From UBA5216 sp043743335 (GTDB taxonomy: Bacteria > Pseudomonadota > Gammaproteobacteria > Burkholderiales > SG8-41): 64,000 bases of DNA. Positions 1 to 6,598 of the stretch are shown here, piece by piece. The position numbers and the translations under genes are program-made. The stretch covers positions 1 to 64,000 of the forward strand of contig JAYTWR010000199.1 in the NCBI GenBank assembly GCA_043743335.1. The letters run 5' to 3'. The notes under the pieces are model-generated. The model was given only the letters and a program-made list of their open reading frames with translations. It did not search any database and was not told the origin of the DNA. Numbering within the stretch: position 1 is the stretch's first letter; each line of letters begins with the position of its first letter.

Positions 1-120
1 CAGGGACTCAAGCAACTCGGCTCGCGTGGCTTCCTGACAATTCACGCCAGGAACTTCTTCTATCCAACCGATCCACCAAGCGCCATCCTGTTTTACAACG
101 GCAGTATAGGTTTGATTCAT
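1..120 (-). CDS. HicB-family antitoxin-like protein, cut by the window edge
   Basis: The complement of 118-120 is an ATG opening a frame that runs off the left end of the window. The visible 40 residues start MNQTYTAVVKQDGAWWIGWI and continue with a EEVPGVNCQE segment. This is the usual N-terminus of HicB-like antitoxins: a beta strand with W-x-G-W, then a PGVNCQ-type turn. HicB proteins neutralise the HicA mRNA interferase and often repress their own operon. No hicA lies in the 180 bases upstream on the same strand, so a toxin partner, if any, is beyond the left edge. The identification rests on the N-terminal third only. Confidence 0.6.
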   Translation of the reverse strand, partial: MNQTYTAVVKQDGAWWIGWIEEVPGVNCQEATRAELLESL

Positions 121-300
121 TCCGCGCCTTCCGTAGCAATTTTATCAATCAGACTTTAGTATAGCGCTCGCCTCGGCGCGCCGGTACTCATTTCTATACG
201 ATGAATCAGGCAGAGCCCAGCACCGCGATCTGGAAGCGGTTAAAGCTGTAACGGCCCCGCCAAAAAGAGTAGGCACATCGCACGGGACAATCAAGCGTGC

Positions 301-766
301 TCAGTCCTTGAAATAGCCAACGCCGCAACCCAGACCGCTCACCCCGGTCACAAAACTTACTTTTGCGACCGGCACGTCGGTGCCCGGCCGTGGAAACATA
401 TAACTCACCTCGGTGATCTTGCCTTCCACCGCCGCAGCATGGTTTTCCTTGCCAAATTCTTTTCCTGTCACATCTTTCGTCAATCTGACATCGTTGCCGA
501 GAATTCTGGGATTGGTGGCGGCCACGATTTTGCCGTCGCTGACGTTGAAGCAAAAAGGTTGAAGGTCGCGGTCCTTGAATCCACCTTCGCCCTTGTTGAA
601 CATCTCCAACGCCTTCGCCTTATCCGACTTCACCGCAGCAACTGCCTTCTCGAGCATGGCTTTGGCTTCAGCCGCGGCGCCAAATCGGGCATCTTGCGCT
701 AACGCCCCCCCCCGCGAGTACTACCGGCAATGCCAAGAAAGCGACAATCATTAGTTTTGGTGACAT
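301..766 (-). pseudogene. Secreted cache-domain protein, frameshifted in a G tract
   Basis: The open part (301-657) encodes about 118 residues resembling small single-cache sensor proteins, with FCFNVSDGKIVAATNPRIL and a GYFKD end. It lacks a signal peptide in its own frame. Upstream, an ATG at 766 preceded by GGAGAA opens a frame reading MSPKLMIVAFLALPVVLA, an evident signal peptide. The two frames are separated by a run of nine G residues (C on the plus strand, about 705-713). With eight G the signal peptide would join the cache domain in frame (ALAQDARFGAAAEAKAMLEK). The gene is therefore interrupted by one extra base in a homopolymer, either a true mutation, slippage-based switching, or a sequencing error. 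Family function (periplasmic small-molecule sensing) is known only in general. Confidence 0.6.
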
Positions 767-877
767 GATTTTCTCCATGATTAAATGATATAGGGCGATT
801 TAAAGTGCAAGGTATGATCAAAATGCAAGGCGCACATGGCGTGTTGGCAATTTAAGTTTAGTAAGAAATGCAAGACG

Positions 878-1456
878 TCAGCGATTTTCGTCCAGCAACG
901 AAAGATCTTGCAGTGCCGCTGTTTTCCCGGCGGGGAGATTGCTGAGCGCGTCTTCAAGCGTTTTAGCGCCGCGCCACTCGTGCGGCGGGCGCGCGATGCC
1001 GTCCGCTCCGATCTGATCGATGTTCCAGTAGATTTCGAGGTTGTGTCCGTCGGGATCGACAAACTCGACGGCGATTTGTGCGCCCGCGCGGCGGCGGCCT
1101 TCAAAAATAATCGTCACGCCGTGCTCGCGTAAATGCCGGCGTGCGAGAAACACTTCGTCGAGCGAGCCGACTTCAAATGCCATGTGGTGCAATTCGCGCC
1201 GCTCGGACGGCCCCGGCGCGCCGCCCACCAGCGCAACGCCGTGGTGATCGGCGTTGCAGCGCATGAATACCATGCCGCCCTTCATCATGTCTTCGCCGAT
1301 GATGTCGGAGACCTTGAAGCCGAGCACGCCCGCGTAGAACGCACGCGAGCGCTGTAGATCGGTGACTTTGATCACCACGTGCCCGATTTTCCTGATTGCA
1401 AAGGGGGAGTGCGTATTGGGAATAGCGGTGCGCAGTTTTTCGATATTTGCGGTCAT
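878..1456 (-). CDS. VOC-family (glyoxalase/extradiol dioxygenase-like) protein
   Basis: A 192-residue protein with one vicinal-oxygen-chelate domain at about residues 20-150. It opens with IRKIGHVVIKVTDLQRSRAF, includes FYAGVLGFKV, a central DHHGVALVGG, and ends the fold with FVDPDGHNLEIYW. The histidines of GHVV and of the HH pair and the glutamate of NLEIYW are at the expected metal-ligand positions. Members include ring-cleaving dioxygenases, glyoxalases and isomerases, and nothing here fixes the substrate. It lies 27 bases downstream of a Bug-type binding protein gene on the same strand, so the two may be co-transcribed and serve uptake and breakdown of one organic acid or aromatic; this is inference. 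Confidence 0.8.
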   Translation of the reverse strand: MTANIEKLRTAIPNTHSPFAIRKIGHVVIKVTDLQRSRAFYAGVLGFKVSDIIGEDMMKGGMVFMRCNADHHGVALVGGAPGPSERRELHHMAFEVGSLDEVFLARRHLREHGVTIIFEGRRRAGAQIAVEFVDPDGHNLEIYWNIDQIGADGIARPPHEWRGAKTLEDALSNLPAGKTAALQDLSLLDENR

Positions 1457-1483
1457 GGGTATTTTCTCAGTGGGTGGTTCACG

Positions 1484-2506
1484 TTAATCCAGCCGGATAT
1501 TCGCGGCGCGAATCACGCCGTCCCACTTAGCCCTGTCCTTTTTCAAGAACTCGGCGAATTCTTCGGGATTGCTGCCTATCGGGCGCGCGCCTAAATCCAC
1601 CAGCCGCTGCTGCACGTCCGGCTCGCGCAGTGCCTTGGTAATCTGCGTACTCAACTGCGTAACCACCTGGCGCGGCGTCTTGGCGGGAACCACGGTCCCG
1701 AACCAGGACGAAATATCGAAGCCATCCAGTCCGCCCTCGGCGGTGCTGGGCACATCGGGCAACTGCGGCAGCCGTTTGGCGCCTGCGACTGCCAGCGCCC
1801 TTAATGTGCCGACTTTGATCTGCGGTATCACGGCCGCCGGGTTTACGAACATGCCGGTGGCCTGCCCCGACATTACTGCAATCACATACTCGGGGCCTTT
1901 GTAAGCAATGTGTTGAACGGTGACGCCTGCGGCGCGCTGGAAGAGTTCCGTCGCCAGATGCAGCGAACTGCCCGCACCGGGCGAAGAAAAATTCAGCTTC
2001 CCCGGCTCACGCTTGGCTGCGGCAATGAACTCGCCGAGATTTTTTGCGGGATGCTTGGCATGCACGACCAGTAACACGGCCGTGTCCGCGAGCAACGATA
2101 CCGGCGCAAAGGATGCCGAATCAAACGGTATCTCTTTATAGAGGCTCGGATTCATGGCCAACACGCTGCCCGGCGTAAACAACACATGGTAGCCATCGGG
2201 ATTGGCGCGCGCGACGATGCCCGCAGCGATGTTGCCGGAGGCGCCGGGTCGGCTGTCGATCACGAACGTCTGACCGTTGTATAGCGCCAATTTTTCGCCT
2301 ATGGAACGGGCGAGCAGATCGGGGATGCCACCCGCTGCGGTAACCACCACCCTGACGGGTTTGGTCGGCCACGCCTGACCAGCCTCTGTTGTTGCAGCAT
2401 GCGCAGAAACGCTAACGAGGCTGGCGGCAGCCACGCCTGCCTTCCATAGAGCATGCTGCAACGGTCTCGCACACTTAAGACGCTTCAAGCTCGCATTGAT
2501 AGTCAT
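1484..2506 (-). CDS. Tripartite tricarboxylate transporter substrate-binding protein (Bug/TctC family)
   Basis: About 340 residues with a signal peptide ending SAHA and the Bug fold opening with WPTKPVRVV. The usual PGG loop is altered (VTAAGGIPDLLARS), but DSRPGASGNIAA, DGYHVLFTPG and the HIAYKGPEYV region are typical. The ATG at 2506 is chosen because GGGAG at 2515-2519 sits eight bases upstream; a GTG nine bases earlier overlaps that ribosome site. Bug proteins bind carboxylates or related small molecules in the periplasm. No TctA/TctB membrane genes are present in the window, so this is one of several orphan binding proteins. Its upstream region retains a LysR-type operator and a stub of a divergent LysR gene. 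Confidence 0.88.
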   Translation of the reverse strand: MTINASLKRLKCARPLQHALWKAGVAAASLVSVSAHAATTEAGQAWPTKPVRVVVTAAGGIPDLLARSIGEKLALYNGQTFVIDSRPGASGNIAAGIVARANPDGYHVLFTPGSVLAMNPSLYKEIPFDSASFAPVSLLADTAVLLVVHAKHPAKNLGEFIAAAKREPGKLNFSSPGAGSSLHLATELFQRAAGVTVQHIAYKGPEYVIAVMSGQATGMFVNPAAVIPQIKVGTLRALAVAGAKRLPQLPDVPSTAEGGLDGFDISSWFGTVVPAKTPRQVVTQLSTQITKALREPDVQQRLVDLGARPIGSNPEEFAEFLKKDRAKWDGVIRAANIRLD

Positions 2507-2555
2507 GTTTCTCACTCCCGGTTAGATGGCAGGGCGTATCAAATAAATTGTTTAA

Positions 2556-2568
2556 AATCAGATACTTA
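2556..2568 (+). repeat. IHF-like AT-rich dispersed repeat, copy 1
   Basis: AATCAGATACTTA matches WATCARNNNNTTR, with an AT-rich left flank (TTTAAA). It lies in the 370-base space upstream of the Bug gene that starts at 2506. Confidence 0.5.
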
Positions 2569-2658
2569 CATAATTTTGGTAGTCTCGGTCGGCGGTTTCC
2601 GCCACCGCGAAATCACCGTAGCCGAACTATGGCATCCCCCCCAATCCGTGGGAACCGT

Positions 2659-2672
2659 GTATTTTGCAATAC
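2659..2672. promoter_or_regulatory. Putative LysR-type operator, decayed module
   Basis: A dyad GTATT-N4-AATAC followed by ACGGCTATAG. The same block occurs at 4204-4217 upstream of an intact LysR gene. Its retention here, between the Bug gene and a LysR stub, suggests a former divergent LysR-controlled promoter. Binding is inferred from the symmetry and the duplication only. Confidence 0.45.
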
Positions 2673-2706
2673 GGCTATAGCAACCATACCGGTATAAGGA
2701 ATCGCG

Positions 2707-2874
2707 ATGCCCCAAAACGCCAAGGACAGATGCGGTACTGCCATCGCGCTGCTTCTTTCGCCATGGTCATTCACCCATATCCTTAGAGGAACAACGTCTA
2801 TTTACGCCTATACCATTGCCGTGCCAGTTCACGCGCCCATCCCAGCCTCCCCCGCAAGTGGGCGGCACGACTGA
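2707..2874 (+). pseudogene. Remnant of a LysR-family gene (start region only)
   Basis: The frame begins MPQNAKD, matching the MSQNAKD start of the LysR gene at 4249. The preceding 50 bases, including the operator dyad and the ribosome site region, also match. After about 25 coding bases the similarity stops, and the 55-codon frame has no HTH. I read this as the 5' tip of a lost paralogous regulator. With the operator and one IHF-like repeat it accounts for most of the 370 bases between 2516 and 2885; nothing else was seen there. Confidence 0.45.
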
Positions 2875-2885
2875 ACGCCCGTGCC

Positions 2886-3290
2886 TTATCGTTGCACCGC
2901 GCGTGCCGCAGCCGCCAGCGCTGCGGTCATTCCGATGTGCAGGCTGCCGAGTTTGGGCGTTTGGCCGTGTTGTGGAGCCGGAGGCACGGCAAAAAACTCA
3001 GCGTTCCAGGGCAGTTCGACAACGTGCCGCAAGTCAAACTTTGTGTCGTAAGACAGCCCGGCTGTCGCATAGGCTGCCTTGTGCCCGGCTTTGCGTATGG
3101 CGAATTCACCGGACAGCAGGCGATCCGTTCTTTGAGAGGTGCCATAGGCGACTTCCACCGCGACGCCATCGCCATGCTCAGTCACGCTAAGCACCAGTGC
3201 GGGCCGGGGCTTGGGGCCGGGCTTATCACGTGGCCGCTGCGGAAATCGGCACCATACAATGTCCCCAGGATCGGGCGGCTCCCACATCAT
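2886..3290 (-). CDS. PemK/MazF-like toxin of a type II toxin-antitoxin pair
   Basis: A 134-residue protein opening MMWEPPDPGDIVWCRFPQ, followed by KPRPALVLSV and VEVAYGTSQRTDRL. The PGDIVW-x-x-F and RPALVL elements with a YGTSQ strand are those of the MazF/PemK SH3-like barrel. Members cleave mRNA and arrest growth. It lies six bases downstream of a small gene with antitoxin features on the same strand. The C-terminal third (alanine-rich, AALAAAARAVQR) is longer than in typical MazF. Activity cannot be judged from the sequence. Confidence 0.65.
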   Translation of the reverse strand: MMWEPPDPGDIVWCRFPQRPRDKPGPKPRPALVLSVTEHGDGVAVEVAYGTSQRTDRLLSGEFAIRKAGHKAAYATAGLSYDTKFDLRHVVELPWNAEFFAVPPAPQHGQTPKLGSLHIGMTAALAAAARAVQR

Positions 3291-3296
3291 CGGCGG

Positions 3297-3560
3297 CTAG
3301 AGCAGCGAACGCTTGCGTATGACCTTGCCCTTGGGTAGCAACGGACTCGCGGCCCTGCGCACGCGGGCGATATCCGCCGCCGTCAATGAGCCATCGTCTT
3401 GTTCGTAGGCGGGGAGGACATCTCTGGCGAAGCGAGAAATCGCCAGATGCACCACCATCGTTTCGCTCACGTCCATTTCTTCTGCCAGTGCCTTGAGGGT
3501 CTCGCGGGTTACACCGTAGGGTGAATCCTTGGATTTGAATTTGACGAGTAGATTGTTCAT
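3297..3560 (-). CDS. Antitoxin-like small DNA-binding protein
   Basis: A protein of 87 residues, basic at its end (GKVIRKRSLL), with a ribbon-helix-helix-like stretch TRETLKALAEEMDVSETMVV at about residues 19-40. A GTG at 3569 is an alternative start. It is the first gene of a two-gene unit with the PemK/MazF-like gene (six-base gap), the standard antitoxin-toxin order. Three TATATAC repeats directly upstream are a likely autoregulatory operator. I do not recognise a named antitoxin family, so the role is inferred from size, fold hint and position. Confidence 0.6.
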   Translation of the reverse strand: MNNLLVKFKSKDSPYGVTRETLKALAEEMDVSETMVVHLAISRFARDVLPAYEQDDGSLTAADIARVRRAASPLLPKGKVIRKRSLL

Positions 3561-3582
3561 TGCGGTCACGTCACGAATGATG

Positions 3583-3613
3583 GGTATATACGAACTATAT
3601 ACAACTATATACC
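3583..3613. promoter_or_regulatory. Phased operator repeats of the toxin-antitoxin unit
   Basis: GGTATATAC (3583-3591), ACTATATAC (3594-3602) and ACTATATAC (3604-3612) recur at 11- and 10-base steps, one helical turn, and the ends form the dyad GGTATATA/TATATACC. The position just upstream of the antitoxin start fits autorepression. Confidence 0.5.
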
Positions 3614-3641
3614 AATGGCCGATTGACGGCTAGTCACCCAT

Positions 3642-3977
3642 TCATTGATCGCGCCGCATCATTTGCGGATCATAGGGCAGGTTTTTGCGCAGCGCGGGCA
3701 TCGCCGCCATAGTGTCCCCCGCACCCAAAAACAGCGTATAGCCGTCTGCCGCTGATTTGGCCGCTAATTGACCGCCGATGGTACCTTCCGCGCCTGGCCT
3801 GTTGTCGATAATGATGTTTTGGCCGAGTACCTGCGAGAGCAGTTGACTGACGATACGGGGAACGGTATCGCCGATTCCGCCTGGCGGATACGGCACAATG
3901 ATACGTACAGGCTTCGTTGGATGCTGGGCAAAAGCCGACAACGTAATGAGTCCGAGAAAACCTGCTGCCACAAGCAT
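3642..3977 (-). pseudogene. Truncated Bug-family binding protein (N-terminal third)
   Basis: About 111 residues: a signal peptide (MLVAAGFLGLITLSAFA), then HPTKPVRIIVPYPPGGIGDT, NIIIDNRPGAEGTIGGQ and DGYTLFLGAG. Bug proteins are about 320 residues, and this stops in the first domain at PYDPQMMRRDQ. An ATG further upstream is followed at once by TAG. The gene is divergent from the LysR regulator at 4249 and shares with it a promoter region like the one near 2650, so it is the counterpart of the Bug gene at 1484-2506. It is almost certainly non-functional. Confidence 0.7.
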
Positions 3978-4203
3978 ACGGTTGACCCGCTACATGGCGT
4001 TGCTCCCGGAGTTATTAAATCTTCATCCCACACGCAACTGCATGGTTGTCAGAAATACTTTTGCGCGTACGGTCTGCAATAAAGCGCTGGCGGTACTGGA
4101 TCTCATGATCGAATTGGCGAGGTTCGTAGGAAAAATGTGCGTAAAATCTTGTAATGACGCTTGTGTAACCACTACGGCAGTCCGCAGCCGCCTTGTGAAC
4201 CCG

Positions 4204-4217
4204 GTATTTTCCAATAC
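4204..4217. promoter_or_regulatory. Putative LysR-type operator
   Basis: A GTATT-N4-AATAC dyad 32 bases before the LysR start, followed by CTATAG twice (about 4219 and 4233). It is near-identical to the block at 2659-2672. LysR regulators usually bind such interrupted dyads between themselves and a divergent target. Confidence 0.5.
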
Positions 4218-4248
4218 GGCTATAGCCGTACCTCTATAGGAAATCGCA

Positions 4249-5202
4249 ATGTCCCAGAATGCCAAAGACACTGACAGCCACATCGGCCGACGCATTAAAC
4301 TGCGCGACCTGCAAATTCTGGCGAGCGTCGCCGAGCACGGCAGCATGGCCAAGGCGGCAACGCACCTGTCCACCACGCAACCCACGGTGTCGCAGGCCAT
4401 CGCCGATCTTGAAGACGCCGTGGGCGTGCGGCTGTTTGACCGCAGCACGCAAGGGGTGGCGCCGACGGTGTTCGGCGACATTCTGCTCAAGCGCGGCGTC
4501 GAAGCGTTCGATGCGTTAAAGCAGGGCATGCGCGACATTGAATTCCACACGACAGCCGGCGCGGGTGACGTGTGGATGGGATGCATGGAAGCACTGTTGC
4601 ACGGATTTTTGCCCGCCGTGATTCAGCGGCTCGCGCAACAGCACCCGAAGATCATTGTGCACGCGACCGAGGTAAACTCGTCGGAGAATATTCACGTCCT
4701 GCGAGAACGCAAACTGGATATGTTGATCGGCAGAACCACGCGATCTCAACAGGAAGATGATTTTCATTCAGAAACGCTGTTCGAGGATGCGTTCACCGTG
4801 GTCACCGGGGAAAAAAGTCCGTGGGCGCGCCGGCGCAAGGTTGCACTTTCCGATCTGATGGACGAAGGGTGGCTCTACGGCGAGCCAAGCAACGCAACGC
4901 AGGCGCGCATATCCGAATCGATATTGGCCAAGACCGGGCGACTTCCGCGCGTTGCCATGTACACCACATCGATGAATTTGCGCCTCGCCTTGTTGGCGTC
5001 GGGTGACTACATTTCGTGCATACCGGGCTCGGTTTACCGCTACGACGCCGCGGGAAGGCCCATCAAGGCGCTGCCGGTGGATATGAATCTGAAGTTACCG
5101 GTGTCGATCATCACGCTCAAGAACCGCACGCTCAGTCCGGCGGCAAAACTGTTTATCGAGACCGCGCGGGAAGTCGCTAAAACTATGGCAAAAGGCGTTT
5201 GA
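4249..5202 (+). CDS. LysR-family transcriptional regulator
   Basis: A 317-residue protein of normal LysR length. The winged HTH is at about residues 15-75 (KLRDLQILASVAEHGSMAKA, then TQPTVSQAIADLEDAVGVRL and FDRSTQGVAPT). The remaining 230 residues form the two-lobed co-inducer domain. AGGAAA lies a few bases before the ATG. It is transcribed away from a truncated Bug gene, so its original target has been lost; whether it still acts on the similar operator 1.5 kb away is open. The ligand is unknown but is probably the carboxylate once handled by the Bug protein. Confidence 0.9.
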   Translation: MSQNAKDTDSHIGRRIKLRDLQILASVAEHGSMAKAATHLSTTQPTVSQAIADLEDAVGVRLFDRSTQGVAPTVFGDILLKRGVEAFDALKQGMRDIEFHTTAGAGDVWMGCMEALLHGFLPAVIQRLAQQHPKIIVHATEVNSSENIHVLRERKLDMLIGRTTRSQQEDDFHSETLFEDAFTVVTGEKSPWARRRKVALSDLMDEGWLYGEPSNATQARISESILAKTGRLPRVAMYTTSMNLRLALLASGDYISCIPGSVYRYDAAGRPIKALPVDMNLKLPVSIITLKNRTLSPAAKLFIETAREVAKTMAKGV

Positions 5203-5258
5203 CCGTCCGCTAGGACGTCGCTATAACGCCGCTTGATGAATTATAAATTTGCTAATAA

Positions 5259-5271
5259 AATCAAATAGTTA
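5259..5271 (+). repeat. IHF-like AT-rich dispersed repeat, copy 2
   Basis: AATCAAATAGTTA, an exact WATCAANNNNTTR match preceded by CTAATA. It lies between the LysR gene and the MgtE-type gene, 18 bases before the latter's start. Confidence 0.55.
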
Positions 5272-5289
5272 AATAACCGGGAGCGCCTG

Positions 5290-6528
5290 ATGTCTGAGCC
5301 TACGCACGTCGCATCGCCGACTGAGGGTATTGAGCGCGTCCGCGTGTCCGCCATCGTCAGCGCCTTGTCGGCGGTGGACGCGGCGACGCTGTTGTCGCGC
5401 TATCCGGCTAACCTCGTGGCGGGTGTGCTGCAGGACATGAACCCTAGCGTAACGCAGGATATTCTTGCCGCGCTGCCGCGCGATATTCGTGACGCCGCGC
5501 TGAAAGCCGTGCCCGCAGCAACGGCGCGGCAGTGGAGCAGCAACAAGCATTACCCCGACGGCAGTATCGGCCAGTTGATGGAGCCCACGATCGCCGTGTT
5601 TCGCCCAGAGATGACGGTGGCGCAAACGGTCGCGGCGCTGCGCACCTTGGTTAAAACCACGCTCATCACCTATGGCTATGTGACGGGTCCTGACGGCAAA
5701 CTCATCGGCATTGTCACCATGCGCGATTTGCTGTTCGCAGCGGACGATACGCCACTGGCCAAGGTGATGCTGACCGATATCTTTTCGTTGCGTCCCGATA
5801 TGGAACTCGCCGAAGGCATGAAGCTGGTGCTGGGCCGCCATTACCCAGTTTACCCGGTGTGTGACGACGCCGGCGTGCTGGTGGGCCTGGTGCGCGGCCA
5901 CGCCATGTTCGAAGAGCAGGCATTCGAAATCACGGCGCAGCCCGGCACCATGGTGGGCGTGGAAAAAGAAGAGCGTCTCGCCACGCGCTGGCTGCAAAGC
6001 TTCAAGTTTCGCCATCCGTGGCTGCAACTGAATTTACTCACGGCGTTTGCGGCGGGTGCAGTGGTCGGCATTTTTGAAGGCACGGTAGAAAAACTTGTCG
6101 TGCTGGCGGCGTTTTTGCCGGTGCTCGCCGGACAATCAGGCAACACGGGTTGTCAGGCGCTGGCGGTCACGCTGCGCGGGCTAACGCTGGGTGAGTTAAA
6201 GCCCGGCAAAGAGCGCATGCTGGTGATGAAAGAAGCGCTGCTGGGCTTGATGAACGGCGCGTCTACCGGCTTGATCGCCGGGCTAGGCATGTATGCCTAC
6301 GCCACCATGCAAAAATCACCGCACGCGCTGATGCTGGCGGGCGTGGTGTGGCTGGCGCTGGTGGGCGCGTGCGTGGTGAGCGGCATTTGCGGCGCGATGA
6401 TTCCGCTGACGTTAAAGCGCTTTGGCGCGGACCCGGCCACCGCCTCCAGCATTTTTCTCACCACTGCAACGGACGTGGTGAGCATGGGCCTGCTGCTTGG
6501 TTTGGCGACGTTGCTGATTCGCGTCTGA
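5290..6528 (+). CDS. mgtE: MgtE-type magnesium transporter
   Basis: A 412-residue protein. Residues 1-90 are a short helical MgtE N domain, followed by two CBS motifs (about 95-215: SIGQLMEPTIAVFRPEMTVA, GIVTMRDLLF, YPVYPVCDDAGVLVGLVRG). A five-helix membrane domain starts near residue 245. PVLAGQSGNTGCQALAVTLR and the final TTATDVVSMGLLLGLATLL carry the conserved pore and Mg-site residues. MgtE channels take up Mg2+ and are closed by Mg2+ bound to the cytosolic domains. The N domain looks shorter than in well-studied homologues (about 450 residues). GGGAG is eight bases upstream of the ATG. It appears to be a single-gene unit. Confidence 0.88.
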   Translation: MSEPTHVASPTEGIERVRVSAIVSALSAVDAATLLSRYPANLVAGVLQDMNPSVTQDILAALPRDIRDAALKAVPAATARQWSSNKHYPDGSIGQLMEPTIAVFRPEMTVAQTVAALRTLVKTTLITYGYVTGPDGKLIGIVTMRDLLFAADDTPLAKVMLTDIFSLRPDMELAEGMKLVLGRHYPVYPVCDDAGVLVGLVRGHAMFEEQAFEITAQPGTMVGVEKEERLATRWLQSFKFRHPWLQLNLLTAFAAGAVVGIFEGTVEKLVVLAAFLPVLAGQSGNTGCQALAVTLRGLTLGELKPGKERMLVMKEALLGLMNGASTGLIAGLGMYAYATMQKSPHALMLAGVVWLALVGACVVSGICGAMIPLTLKRFGADPATASSIFLTTATDVVSMGLLLGLATLLIRV

Positions 6529-6548
6529 TCGCGAACCGCGAAACAAAA

Positions 6549-6574
6549 CGGCCGCGAAGATTTCTTCGCGGCCG
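6549..6574. terminator. Strong hairpin between convergent genes
   Basis: A 12-bp perfect stem CGGCCGCGAAGA/TCTTCGCGGCCG with a two-base loop between the MgtE-type gene and the minus-strand aminotransferase gene. The minus-strand exit side is T-rich (GTTTTGTTTC), so it should end the aminotransferase transcript best; it may serve both. Confidence 0.75.
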
Positions 6575-6598
6575 CTTAGCAAAAAACGTCTGTAATCG

